Of a stretch of 64,000 nucleotides of DNA, positions 16,294-24,868 are shown piece by piece. The notes beneath the pieces were generated by a model. It was not told the DNA's origin. It did no database searches and worked only from the letters and a program-made list of their open reading frames with translations. The DNA lies in NCBI GenBank assembly GCA_035363115.1, contig DAOSEM010000001.1, positions 806,001-870,000 on the forward strand, in the 5' to 3' direction. The position numbers and the translations under genes are program-made. This DNA is from Syntrophales bacterium (GTDB taxonomy: Bacteria > Desulfobacterota > Syntrophia > Syntrophales > PHBD01). The first letter of the stretch is position 1. Every line of letters begins with the position of its first letter.

Positions 16294-17466
16294 ATGATCC
16301 TGAAAGCAAACATTTCCGAAGCGTTTACAAGCCTTGCAAACGCCCGACAGCGGACGATCCTTGCCATTATCGGCATCGTCATCGGCATCGGATCCGTCAT
16401 CGGCATGGTCTCCATCGGCTCCATAGCGGAAAATGAGGCCCTCAAGCAGTTCAAGGACATGGGAGTGGACGTCGTCATGGTGAGGCTGACGGAGGGCAGT
16501 CCATCGGCAAACGTGACCCTGCGGGACATCACGGCCCTGAAAGAAAAGGAGAGCTCGATCCTCGATGTCGCGCCTTACCTGCGGTCCAGCGGCACATTCA
16601 GCATCGGCAAGAAGAGCATCTACCTGGAGGAGATGGGTGTGACCGCCAGCTTCTTCGACATGAACAAGATCCGGCTGGCGGAGGGGCGATTCATCTCGGA
16701 TCTCGACGAGAACCGCTATTTCTGTGTCATCGGGAAGGAAACGGCGGCTTTCCTCCGGGGGATCGGATTGAATCCTCTCCTCGGCAGTCAGTTTCCTCTC
16801 GGAAACAGGATTTTCACGATTGTCGGCGTTCTCGACAGCGTCTCGGATGGAGGGATGAGGCCTTACGGAATCAACAGCTCCGTGATCATGCCCATTAGCA
16901 CGGCCGGGCGGTTCTTCGAGAAAAGCGACATCGACAGCTTTCTTGCCCTGGTCGGGAACACCGTCTCCCCGGCCCAGGCCAAGGCGGATATCCAGAATTA
17001 CTTCCGGACAAAATCTCGGGACCTCAAAGTCCGGGTCACCACGGCGGAAGAGCTGATCGCCAACATGAAGAAGCAGATGCAGATCTTCTCGCTGCTTCTC
17101 GGCGCCATCGGGAGCATCTCCCTGATCGTGGGAGGCATCGGCGTCATGAACGTCATGCTCATCTCGGTTACGGAGCGCCGGATGGAGATCGGTCTCCGGC
17201 GGGCGCTGGGGGCTCAGCAGGGCGACATCCAGAGCCAGTTCATCATGGAGGCATTGGTCCTGTGCCTCGTCGGTGGCGTGATCGGGATCGTTCTCGGAGT
17301 CATCGTCTCCTTCGTTTTTGCGAAGGTCTCCCACTGGGAATTCCTGATCTCGTACGGATCCATTATTCTCGGTTTCGGCGTGGCCGCTGCCGTGGGCGTT
17401 TTTTTCGGCTATTATCCGGCGCGCTCCGCCGCGAGGCTGGACCCCATCAAGGCCCTGCGTTCCTGA
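16294..17466 (+). CDS. MacB-type ABC transporter permease (FtsX family)
   Basis: This 390-residue permease has one N-terminal transmembrane helix (about residues 20-45), a large periplasmic MacB core domain, and three C-terminal helices (about 265-290, 315-345 and 355-380), the standard FtsX/MacB layout. It pairs with the ATPase 39 bases upstream and the TolC and fusion proteins before it. I chose the ATG at 16294, which has AAGGA just before it; a GTG at 16273 adds seven residues. MacB systems export from the periplasm, which fits secreted cargo such as array 1 proteins. Confidence 0.92.
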   Translation: MILKANISEAFTSLANARQRTILAIIGIVIGIGSVIGMVSIGSIAENEALKQFKDMGVDVVMVRLTEGSPSANVTLRDITALKEKESSILDVAPYLRSSGTFSIGKKSIYLEEMGVTASFFDMNKIRLAEGRFISDLDENRYFCVIGKETAAFLRGIGLNPLLGSQFPLGNRIFTIVGVLDSVSDGGMRPYGINSSVIMPISTAGRFFEKSDIDSFLALVGNTVSPAQAKADIQNYFRTKSRDLKVRVTTAEELIANMKKQMQIFSLLLGAIGSISLIVGGIGVMNVMLISVTERRMEIGLRRALGAQQGDIQSQFIMEALVLCLVGGVIGIVLGVIVSFVFAKVSHWEFLISYGSIILGFGVAAAVGVFFGYYPARSAARLDPIKALRS

Positions 17467-17502
17467 TCGCCGGAGGCGCGTTTGTTGTCCCGACGACCCG
17501 AC

Positions 17503-17552
17503 GGGCCCGACCGGGGATGTCCCGAATCGTTTCGGGCGCCCCGGCCGGGCCG
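17503..17552. terminator. Hairpin between convergent exporter and reductase genes
   Basis: An outer inverted repeat of about 13 bp with one mismatch (GGCCCG-ACCGGGG and CCCCGGCCGGGCC arms) encloses an inner CCCGAA/TTCGGG hairpin. It lies between the ends of two convergent genes and may stop transcription from both sides. There is no T tract. Confidence 0.45.
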
Positions 17553-17577
17553 TTCTTGCGTCAGGGAGAAAGGAAAC

Positions 17578-18735
17578 CTACAGGAGAATCTCCAGGTCCT
17601 CCAGGGGATAAGCGGCACAGGAGTGGATGTAGCCGTACTGCCGGTCGGACCGCCGGACCAGGGTTCCCTCTGGCTGGTAGACCCGTCCGGACAGCAGCTT
17701 CACCCGGCATTGGCTGCACTCCCCCGAGCGGCACAGGGAGGGAATCACGATGCCGCTTCGCTCCAGGGCGACCAGCAGCGGCTCTCCGGCCATTGCCGGA
17801 AAGCTTTTCCCGCCTTTGAGCGAGACGTTGAAGCGGTCATCTTCCCGCACCTCCGCCGGCCAGCCGGGGGAACGGGAAATCGATTTCGGCGGTCCGAAGA
17901 CCTCCCGGCGGATCTTTCCGGAAGGCACGTCCAGGGAGAGAATCTCGGGGATGCAGAACCGGTACATCTCGCCGGGTCCGCAGAGGAAGAAGGTCTTTCC
18001 CGCGGCATCTCCTGCCTCCCGGCGGATCAGGTCCGCCGTGATGTAGCCGCAGGCCCCGCCATATCCGGGCGAGGGATTCTCGATCACCGGGATGTATCGC
18101 AGATTCGTGAAGCGGGCCGCCAGGCGCTCCAGCTCCTCCCGGAAAATCGCCTCTCCGGACTCCCGGTCTCCGTGAAAAAGCCAGAACGTGCGGTCGAGCC
18201 CGCTTTCGAGGGCTTCCCGGATCATGCTCATGAAGGGTGTAATCCCGCTCCCTCCGGCCAGGAGCACCAGCTCGCGGTCGTGGAGGATCGGGTTGAAATG
18301 GAAATGCCCCTCCGGTCCGGAGGTCTCGAGGATGTCGCCCCGCCGGACGCCGCTCAGCAGAAAGGACGAGACGAATCCGTCTTCCACGGCCTTGACGGTG
18401 ATGTCGTAATAACCCCGGTGCCCGGGCGGAGAGGAGATGCTGTAGGGGCGGCCGGTGCGGACGTTTCCGATATCGCAGTAGATGCAGACGTACTGGCCCG
18501 CCTGGAAGGGGGGCAGGGGACCGTCGGTTGAGACGAGGCGAAGTGTTTTCGCCGAAGGCGTCTCGTCGAAGATCTCCGACACCTTCAGGCGCATCCGGTC
18601 GGGGTGGAGACGCCGGACGTATTCCTCTACGGCGCCGCGTTCGACGCTGAAGTCGGTCCCGTATTTCCGGCAGATCTCCCGTTCCCGGACGACCCGGTCG
18701 TATCCTTCGATTTTCGTCAGAATGTCAGGCCTCAT
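17578..18735 (-). CDS. FAD/NAD-binding oxidoreductase with C-terminal [2Fe-2S] ferredoxin domain
   Basis: The 385-residue protein has a ferredoxin-reductase module: FAD motif GRPYSISSPP in the first third, NAD-binding LLAGGSGITPF, and CGPGEMY near the end of the module. A plant-type ferredoxin domain follows with cysteines CRSGECSQC and a last Cys in SCAAYP. It would pass electrons from NAD(P)H to a partner protein. Its ATG overlaps the stop of the desaturase-like gene as ATGA and has AAAGGAG before it, so the reductase may serve that flavoenzyme or a dehydratase system nearby. The long frame to 19086 is not used. Confidence 0.9.
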   Translation of the reverse strand: MRPDILTKIEGYDRVVREREICRKYGTDFSVERGAVEEYVRRLHPDRMRLKVSEIFDETPSAKTLRLVSTDGPLPPFQAGQYVCIYCDIGNVRTGRPYSISSPPGHRGYYDITVKAVEDGFVSSFLLSGVRRGDILETSGPEGHFHFNPILHDRELVLLAGGSGITPFMSMIREALESGLDRTFWLFHGDRESGEAIFREELERLAARFTNLRYIPVIENPSPGYGGACGYITADLIRREAGDAAGKTFFLCGPGEMYRFCIPEILSLDVPSGKIRREVFGPPKSISRSPGWPAEVREDDRFNVSLKGGKSFPAMAGEPLLVALERSGIVIPSLCRSGECSQCRVKLLSGRVYQPEGTLVRRSDRQYGYIHSCAAYPLEDLEILL

Positions 18736-20240
18736 TGCGCGTTCTCCTTTCTGCTCATCTCCCGCAGGATCGCCCGCGCCGCCGCGGCCCCCGAGGTGAG
18801 GGTCGGCTGGTAGCCCGGCATCCCGTACCACGCCCCGGTGCCGTAAAGCCCCTTGACGGGCGGCTTGGGGTTCCGGAACAGGGTCGAGTCCTTGACGTGC
18901 TGCTCGAAGCCGTAGGGGCTCCCGCCGGGATGGCCCAGGTAGCGCATGTGCGTGATCGGCGTGGCGACCTCCATCTCTTCGATGTTCGCCGTGAAGCCCG
19001 GGAAGTGCGGCTCGATCCGCCGGAGGATCGTCTCGGCGGCCCGGTACTTCTCGGCGGCGTATTCCTCCGGAGGAACCCGGAGCCACGGCTCTGCGTACTT
19101 CATGGTTACAATGGCGGCCTGGCAGGCTCCCTCCGGCGAGAACGTTGGATCCGAGACGTCGTAACAGCTCATGATGAGCGGTGGACCGCTCACGTCGAGG
19201 GTCCGGCAGAGGGCGAAGTCCCGGTCCATGTCGGTGGAGGTGCAGACGAAGTTGGTCGTCTCCGAGATGGACACCGCCTCGGGGGGGCAGCGGAGGCCCG
19301 CGTAAACGGTGAGGAACGAGGTGCCCACCACGGCCCCCCGGACTTCCCGGAGGGCGTCTTTCCGTTCTTCCCCGCCGTCGAGGAGACCGGCGAAGGTGGC
19401 CACCGCGGAGGCGTTGGAAACGACGTATCGCGCCGTGATCTCCTCCCCCCGGTCGGTCACGACGGCCTGCACGGTACTATCGCGCGTGACGATGCGCGCC
19501 GCCCCGCAGGAGAACCGGATTTCACCACCGGCTTCCAGGACGACCGCGGCCAGCGCGTTGGAAAGGGCCTGGGAACCGCCCCGGATGTGCCAGGGCTTGA
19601 ACTCGATGTAGGCGAAGAGGAGGGCGGCCAGGTCGCTGAAGGCGAGCAGCCGAGGCGGCAGCCCCATGTAGCCCCAGTAGCCGGCGATGACGAGCTTCAG
19701 GTAGGGGTCCCGGAAATACTCGTCCAGGACGCTCTGGGAGTCCCGAAAGGCATACTGGAAATAGAGGGGGTACTTCTCCGGCGTCACCTCGGGGTCCCGA
19801 AGGTAGAAGGCGCTGATGACCTCCTGGAAGAAGCGGTACACCAGGTCGAAGAAGCGGTCGATTCCTTCCTTTTCTTCGGGGAACCGCTCCTGGAGAACCC
19901 GGACGATGCCGGCCCGGTTCGCCGGCAGGACCACGTCGACCCGGTCCGGGACGATGAAACGGAACAGATTTTCCATCTCCACGAACTCAAGTTTGCCGAG
20001 AACCCCGAGGTTCTGCAGGAGTCCCCGGAGGGGACCCGGGAAGTCGGGGCGTCCGAGGCCGGAGAGCTGGTGAAGCGATACTTCGAACTCGAACCGGCCC
20101 CGGCAGAAACTCGTGGCGCATCCGCCGGGGATGTTGTGGCGTTCCAGGACCAGCACCCGGGCGCCTCCCCGGGCCAGCGCGGCCGCGGCGGCGAGCCCGC
20201 CGTTTCCGGCACCGATCACAATGGCATCATAGTCGGTCAT
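18732..20240 (-). CDS. Phytoene desaturase/carotenoid isomerase-like FAD oxidoreductase
   Basis: This 502-residue flavoprotein has an N-terminal FAD-binding motif GAGNGG (10-15), the following Glu in VLVLERH, and PGGCATSF, as in phytoene desaturases, CrtISO and retinol saturases. The C-terminal YGTGAWYGMPGYQP stretch is the usual FAD-closing motif. Substrates of such proteins are polyenes or other lipids, but no carotenoid genes are nearby, so the role is open. It is translationally coupled to the ferredoxin reductase gene. The start at 20240 follows GAAAGGAGCAA. Confidence 0.88.
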   Translation of the reverse strand: MTDYDAIVIGAGNGGLAAAAALARGGARVLVLERHNIPGGCATSFCRGRFEFEVSLHQLSGLGRPDFPGPLRGLLQNLGVLGKLEFVEMENLFRFIVPDRVDVVLPANRAGIVRVLQERFPEEKEGIDRFFDLVYRFFQEVISAFYLRDPEVTPEKYPLYFQYAFRDSQSVLDEYFRDPYLKLVIAGYWGYMGLPPRLLAFSDLAALLFAYIEFKPWHIRGGSQALSNALAAVVLEAGGEIRFSCGAARIVTRDSTVQAVVTDRGEEITARYVVSNASAVATFAGLLDGGEERKDALREVRGAVVGTSFLTVYAGLRCPPEAVSISETTNFVCTSTDMDRDFALCRTLDVSGPPLIMSCYDVSDPTFSPEGACQAAIVTMKYAEPWLRVPPEEYAAEKYRAAETILRRIEPHFPGFTANIEEMEVATPITHMRYLGHPGGSPYGFEQHVKDSTLFRNPKPPVKGLYGTGAWYGMPGYQPTLTSGAAAARAILREMSRKENAQ

Positions 20241-20268
20241 CCGTTGCTCCTTTCTTTCCCATGCTTCC

Positions 20269-23235
20269 TTATTTCAGGCGGAAATCCACCCGGCTGTCCT
20301 TCAGCTTTTCCTTCTTCTGCGGGGTCAGGGACTTCGGCTCCACGATGAAGACTCGGTCCGGCGTCACGTCCCCGGACTTCAGGAGGACGTCCCGGACCGC
20401 ATTCGCCCTCCTGGATGCCAGCAGGCGGAGGTCTTCGTCCCGGACCTCGATGTTGGTCAGCATCAGCTTCTCCATCTCCGCCGGCGGCAGGCTCTTGGCC
20501 ATGCCGATGATGTTCCTCGGCTTCGGAAACGTTTCGGCGTCGTAGGCCATTTTCAGGTAGCGGTCGCGCTCTGCCGGGTCGATCTTCACGTCATCCACGG
20601 GGATCGGGGCGCCGCCCTTCTTCAGGCTCTCGTTCAGCTTCTGCACCTTCAGTTTTCTCAGGAACAGGGTTGTCCGGAGGCCTTCCCGGTCCTGTTCGCG
20701 GTCCACGAACCCCTCGATGTCCATTTTCAGGGAAGGCCGTTCTTTCAGGGCCTTCCCGAGGGTCGCGAGCTTCTTTACGTTTGCTTCGCCCACGGCGGCG
20801 CTGCCGGCGCTGAACTCCACGTAGCTCATCTCCTCCCCGCCGCCCATCAGGGAACCCAGGAGGGCGAAGGGCGCCGTGGCGGCCTTCGTCAGGATGTTCA
20901 CCAGGACCTGGATGACGATCCGCCAGACGCTGAATTTCGGGTCGTCCAGGGTTCCCGCCACAGGAATGTCGAGCTTGATCTGGCCGTGGCGGTCCTTCAG
21001 GAGGGAGATCGCCAGGGAGACCGGGAGCTTCGTGGCCTGGGGGCTCTCGACTTTTTCTCCCAGGGTGAGCTGGTCGATGAAGACGACGTTCTGCGATTCC
21101 AGCTTTTTCTTCTCGATCAGGTACTTCAGGTCGAAGGACAGCTTGCCCTTCTCGATGGCGTAGCCGGCGTATCTGCCCGAGTAGGGCGTTACCGGACTCA
21201 GGTCCATGTCCTTGAAGGAGGCCTTCAGGTCCACGAAGAGGTCCCTGCTCAGGGGGTTGATCCTGCCGGTGATCTCCAGCGGGGCGTACCCGTCGAGTTT
21301 GCCCCTCAGGTCCACGTCTCCCTGGATTTCCTCCCGGGAGGATATCCTGCCGATGCGTCCCCCGATCTCGACGAGCCGGCCGGAGAAGGTGGGCTTGATG
21401 TGGTTGTCCAGGAAGTCGATCTCGCCGCCCTGGAGGGTGATGGCGCCGATGGTGATGTCCGGCCCCGCCGGAGGTTTCCCCTTCTCGTCTTTCGCCAGCC
21501 CTTTCTGCGGCGGCCCGGCCGCTTCACTCTTTGCCGGAGGCTTTCCCGCTTCTTCCTTCTTCTTCTCCGCGGCGATTTTCTGGACGTTCAGGGTGGCGTC
21601 CGGATAGACCATGACCCGGCTGTAGAAATCCGTCAGCGCCACCTGGCGGATCTGCACCTTCAGGGGAAACACCACGGCGTCGAGGTCGTTCAGGTACAGG
21701 GATTTCCACTTCAGGAAATCCGCCGCCTGGACCTTGTCGATGGAGGCGAAGCGGGTGACCATGAGCCGGCCGGCATAGCGGATCCGGGGCGGCTTTTCCG
21801 CCGGGGCGAGATCGAGCTTTCCCCTGGCGCCGATCTTGCCGCCCGTCACATGGAGATTCACCGCTTCCGCCCAGTAGGGCTGGAAGCCCGGCAGGTCGAT
21901 GTCCTTCACGTCGACGGCCAGGCTGGTTGAGACCGGCGTAATGGTAAACGGCCCCTTCAGGGAGAGGACGCCCCGTTTCGGGAAGCCGACGGAGAGATCG
22001 ACGGTCCCCTCCTTGCCGGAGGCCGTGGAGAGGTTGCGCACCTCCAGGCGGATGTCCCGGAGCGGGAGCGAAAATGGCACCGGCGTCGTCTCATCCCGGA
22101 AGGAGACGGCGCCCTTTTCGAGGAGCAGCTCGTCGATCTCCACGATCGTGCCCGCCTTGGCCGGAGGTGGGGCGGCTTTCGCGGCGGGTGTTTCCTTTTT
22201 CCCCTCCGTCTTCGGCTCTTCCTTTGTTTTTCCCGGAACCAGGGCCAGCAGGTTGATTTCTCCTGCCGCGTTCCGGCGGACGTTCACCTCCGGGGCCTCC
22301 AGGGCCACCTTCGCCAGGTGGATCCTGCCGGCCAGCGGCTCCAGATCGGCCGTGTCCACGGTGAGGGACGGGAACCTCAGGAGGGGGGCCTTCCGGAGGT
22401 CCTGGAGGACAACCTCACGGAGCACCGTCTTTCCCTTCAGGATCAGAACCGGCGAATTCCCCTTCTCCTGCCGGTAGGTGAGGGTTGAGTCCACGTCCAG
22501 TTTCGCCGAGGAGAGGATGAAATTCCGCTTCATCGGAATGTAGGCGAGGTAATACGGGATATCCAGGTCCTTGATCGAGATCTTGAACTCCGTCTCCCGG
22601 GAGTCCTTGAAGGGTTTCGTGACTCCCGAAAGGGTGTAGGGATCGCCGTTGATCACGGCGGAAAAGGAGGGTTCCACCTTCGTCTCCAGGGCGTATTCCA
22701 TGTTGGAGATGAAGGGGATTCCCGCCTGGACGTTCTCGGCGGTGTGCTTCGTGTCCTTCGGGCCGTCGATGAACTCAAGGCGGCCGTCGATGAGCCGGAT
22801 GTTGTTCAGGGAGAAGAGGAACGGTTTCCCGGGCTCCTTCTTTTCTCCCTCCGGCGCCTTCACCAGGAGATCGGAGAAGTTGTAGCTCCCGTCGGGATTG
22901 CGGACGATTCGGATGGAGGGCTTTACCAGCTTTACCTCGCTGAGGATGAGAGCCCGCCTGGCCACCGACAGCATCTGCAGGTCCACGAGCAGTTCCTGGA
23001 AGGAAACGAAGGACTCGGCGCCGCCCCGCTCCCGGATGCCGAATCCATGGACCGAAAGGGCGAGGGTGAGGGGGTTGAACTGGATCCGCTCCAGGGTCAC
23101 CTCGCGATGCAGGGTCTCGGAGAGCTTCTTCGTCAGGACCGACTTGAGGATCGGCGGGACCAGAAGGTAGGAGGAAACGATCAGGACAGCCAGAAACAAA
23201 ACCAGCCCGATGGCGATTTTCTTGAAGCGGCTCAT
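20269..23235 (-). CDS. DUF748 (AsmA-like) envelope protein
   Basis: The 988-residue protein has one N-terminal transmembrane helix (about residues 7-27) and a long periplasmic part with repeated AsmA/DUF748-type segments such as LTLALSVHGFGI and SFQELLVDLQMLS. Two low-complexity linkers rich in Lys, Pro and Ala lie near residues 335-365 and 600-640. The C-terminal region (AGSAAVGEANVKKLATLGKAL onward) resembles an OmpA-like fold, as in other DUF748 proteins. AsmA-like proteins are linked to lipid transport to, and assembly of, the outer membrane. GGAGGTG precedes the chosen ATG; the frame to 23301 adds 22 residues without support. Confidence 0.87.
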   Translation of the reverse strand: MSRFKKIAIGLVLFLAVLIVSSYLLVPPILKSVLTKKLSETLHREVTLERIQFNPLTLALSVHGFGIRERGGAESFVSFQELLVDLQMLSVARRALILSEVKLVKPSIRIVRNPDGSYNFSDLLVKAPEGEKKEPGKPFLFSLNNIRLIDGRLEFIDGPKDTKHTAENVQAGIPFISNMEYALETKVEPSFSAVINGDPYTLSGVTKPFKDSRETEFKISIKDLDIPYYLAYIPMKRNFILSSAKLDVDSTLTYRQEKGNSPVLILKGKTVLREVVLQDLRKAPLLRFPSLTVDTADLEPLAGRIHLAKVALEAPEVNVRRNAAGEINLLALVPGKTKEEPKTEGKKETPAAKAAPPPAKAGTIVEIDELLLEKGAVSFRDETTPVPFSLPLRDIRLEVRNLSTASGKEGTVDLSVGFPKRGVLSLKGPFTITPVSTSLAVDVKDIDLPGFQPYWAEAVNLHVTGGKIGARGKLDLAPAEKPPRIRYAGRLMVTRFASIDKVQAADFLKWKSLYLNDLDAVVFPLKVQIRQVALTDFYSRVMVYPDATLNVQKIAAEKKKEEAGKPPAKSEAAGPPQKGLAKDEKGKPPAGPDITIGAITLQGGEIDFLDNHIKPTFSGRLVEIGGRIGRISSREEIQGDVDLRGKLDGYAPLEITGRINPLSRDLFVDLKASFKDMDLSPVTPYSGRYAGYAIEKGKLSFDLKYLIEKKKLESQNVVFIDQLTLGEKVESPQATKLPVSLAISLLKDRHGQIKLDIPVAGTLDDPKFSVWRIVIQVLVNILTKAATAPFALLGSLMGGGEEMSYVEFSAGSAAVGEANVKKLATLGKALKERPSLKMDIEGFVDREQDREGLRTTLFLRKLKVQKLNESLKKGGAPIPVDDVKIDPAERDRYLKMAYDAETFPKPRNIIGMAKSLPPAEMEKLMLTNIEVRDEDLRLLASRRANAVRDVLLKSGDVTPDRVFIVEPKSLTPQKKEKLKDSRVDFRLK

Positions 23236-23311
23236 CGTGTCACCTCCCGTTGTGGCTTGCGCGTATCGGCCCGCGATCCGGCGGCGACAATCCTTCGTCA
23301 CGCCGTGCGGT

Positions 23312-24082
23312 CTATTCCTTCCGGGCGGCCAGGACTGCAGCGCCGATGGCTCCGGTGAGCTGGGCCTGTGGGGAGACCCTGAGGGTCAGGTCGAGGGCCT
23401 TCCCCAGGGCCTGCACGACGCCGGTGTTCCGGGCCACGCCGCCGGTCATCATCACCGGAGGGACCATCCCGAGCCGCCTGGCCATGGCGGAGACGCGGGA
23501 CCCGATGGATTCGTGGATCCCGGCGACGATGTTTTCCCGCTGTTCCCCCCGGGCGATGAGGGAGATCACCTCCGACTCGGCAAAGACGGTGCAGAGGCTG
23601 CTGATCCTGGCGGGCGACTCCGCCTGGAGGGAGAGGGCGCCGAAACGCTCCAGGTCCACCTCCAGGGCCCGGGCCATGACCTCCAGGAAGCGCCCCGTTC
23701 CGGCGGCGCACTTGTCGTTCATGGCGAAGGTCTTGACCCGCCCGTCCGCCTCCAGGACGATAGCCTTGCTGTCCTGGCCGCCGATGTCCACGACGGAGCG
23801 GGTTTCCGGATCCAGGAAACGGGCCCCCGCGGCATGGCAGAGGATCTCCGTGACGGCGCGCCCGGCGAAGGAAACGCTCTTCCGGCCGTAGCCGGTGGCG
23901 ACGATCCCGCCGACGGCGTCTTCCGCCAGTCCCGACTCCCGGAGGATCTCCTCGTAGATCCGCCGTCCCGCCGCCTCGGCATTGTAGCCGGTGAAGGCGA
24001 TCCTCCCCCGGATGAACCGGCCGTCCTCGAGGAGGGCCGCCTTGGTGCTGATGGAACCGACGTCGATGCCGACCGTGAGCAT
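23312..24082 (-). CDS. 2-hydroxyacyl-CoA dehydratase / benzoyl-CoA reductase activase
   Basis: This 256-residue protein is an ATP-dependent activator of the BadF/BadG/HgdC family. It has the ASKHA-fold phosphate loops GIDVGSISTK (5-14) and DIGGQDSK (99-106). Cys125 (in KCAAGTG) and Cys164 (in LCTVFAESE) would hold the [4Fe-4S] cluster shared by the homodimer. It feeds single electrons, at the cost of ATP, to a dehydratase or ring reductase such as the subunits encoded at 24869 and 28763. Only one activase is present, unlike the two different ones (A and D) of class I benzoyl-CoA reductase. Confidence 0.93.
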   Translation of the reverse strand: MLTVGIDVGSISTKAALLEDGRFIRGRIAFTGYNAEAAGRRIYEEILRESGLAEDAVGGIVATGYGRKSVSFAGRAVTEILCHAAGARFLDPETRSVVDIGGQDSKAIVLEADGRVKTFAMNDKCAAGTGRFLEVMARALEVDLERFGALSLQAESPARISSLCTVFAESEVISLIARGEQRENIVAGIHESIGSRVSAMARRLGMVPPVMMTGGVARNTGVVQALGKALDLTLRVSPQAQLTGAIGAAVLAARKE

Positions 24083-24084
24083 GG

Positions 24085-24855
24085 TCAGACGATCGAGGCC
24101 CCGCCGTCGACGGCGATGGTCTGGCCGGTGATGAAATCGGAGCAGCCCGAGCAGAGGAACAGGACCGCGTGGACCAGGTCCGACGGCTCGGAGATCCGTC
24201 CGGCGGGGGTTTTCTGGGTGATCAGCGCGGCCAGTTCCGGCGAGGACCAGAAAAGTTTGCTGAAGTTGGTTTTCACGAGGCCCGGGGCGATGGCGTTGGC
24301 CTGGATGTTGAACGGGGCCAGCTCCGAGGCCAGGACCTTCGTCATCATCTCCAGGGCGGCCTTGGCGATGCCGTAGACGCTCATGCCCGGTGTCGCCCGC
24401 GTGCCCGCCAGGGAGGAGATGCTGACGATCTTGCCCCGCTTCTTCTCCCGCATGATCGCTCCGGCCCGGCGGGCGCAGAGGAAGGCCCCCGTGAGGTTCC
24501 CGTCCATGATCCGCTGCCAGACGGCGAGCTCCGTGTCGATCAGGGAGGCGCTCATCAGGTTCATCCCCACGTTGTTGACGAGGATGTCGACGGTTCCGAA
24601 CCGGGCCACAACGTCGTTGAAGAGCCTCTCCACGTCCGCTTCCTGGGCTACGTGGGCCTGAACGGCCAGCAGGCTGTCGCCGCCGTTGAGGATGGCCTTT
24701 GCCGAGTCCAGGCCGTCCGACTTCCGTCCGCAGATGGCCACCTTCGCCCCCTGCTGGAGCAGGCTGTCCGCGATCTCCAGCCCGATTCCCCGGCTGCCGC
24801 CGGTTACCACCGCCACCTTGCCGCTCAAGTCATAGGTGATGCCGTTCATTCGCAT
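24085..24855 (-). CDS. SDR family oxidoreductase
   Basis: This 256-residue short-chain dehydrogenase has TGGSRGIG (18-25), NNVG in place of NNAG, Ser in SISS, and YGIAK as the Tyr-Lys pair. The C terminus ends in TGQTIAVDGG. It lies between the activase (2-base gap) and a dehydratase subunit, so it likely handles a hydroxy- or ketoacyl-CoA in the same pathway. The substrate cannot be read from sequence. It is a different subfamily member from the SDR at 1219. Confidence 0.9.
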   Translation of the reverse strand: MRMNGITYDLSGKVAVVTGGSRGIGLEIADSLLQQGAKVAICGRKSDGLDSAKAILNGGDSLLAVQAHVAQEADVERLFNDVVARFGTVDILVNNVGMNLMSASLIDTELAVWQRIMDGNLTGAFLCARRAGAIMREKKRGKIVSISSLAGTRATPGMSVYGIAKAALEMMTKVLASELAPFNIQANAIAPGLVKTNFSKLFWSSPELAALITQKTPAGRISEPSDLVHAVLFLCSGCSDFITGQTIAVDGGASIV

Positions 24856-24868
24856 CCTCCTTGCGGGA

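Noticed and set aside
6351..17466. Array 1 and exporter as a recent mobile element
   Set aside because: The arrays look lower in GC than their surroundings, but no transposase, integrase, tRNA or flanking direct repeats were found; transfer remains possible but unsupported.
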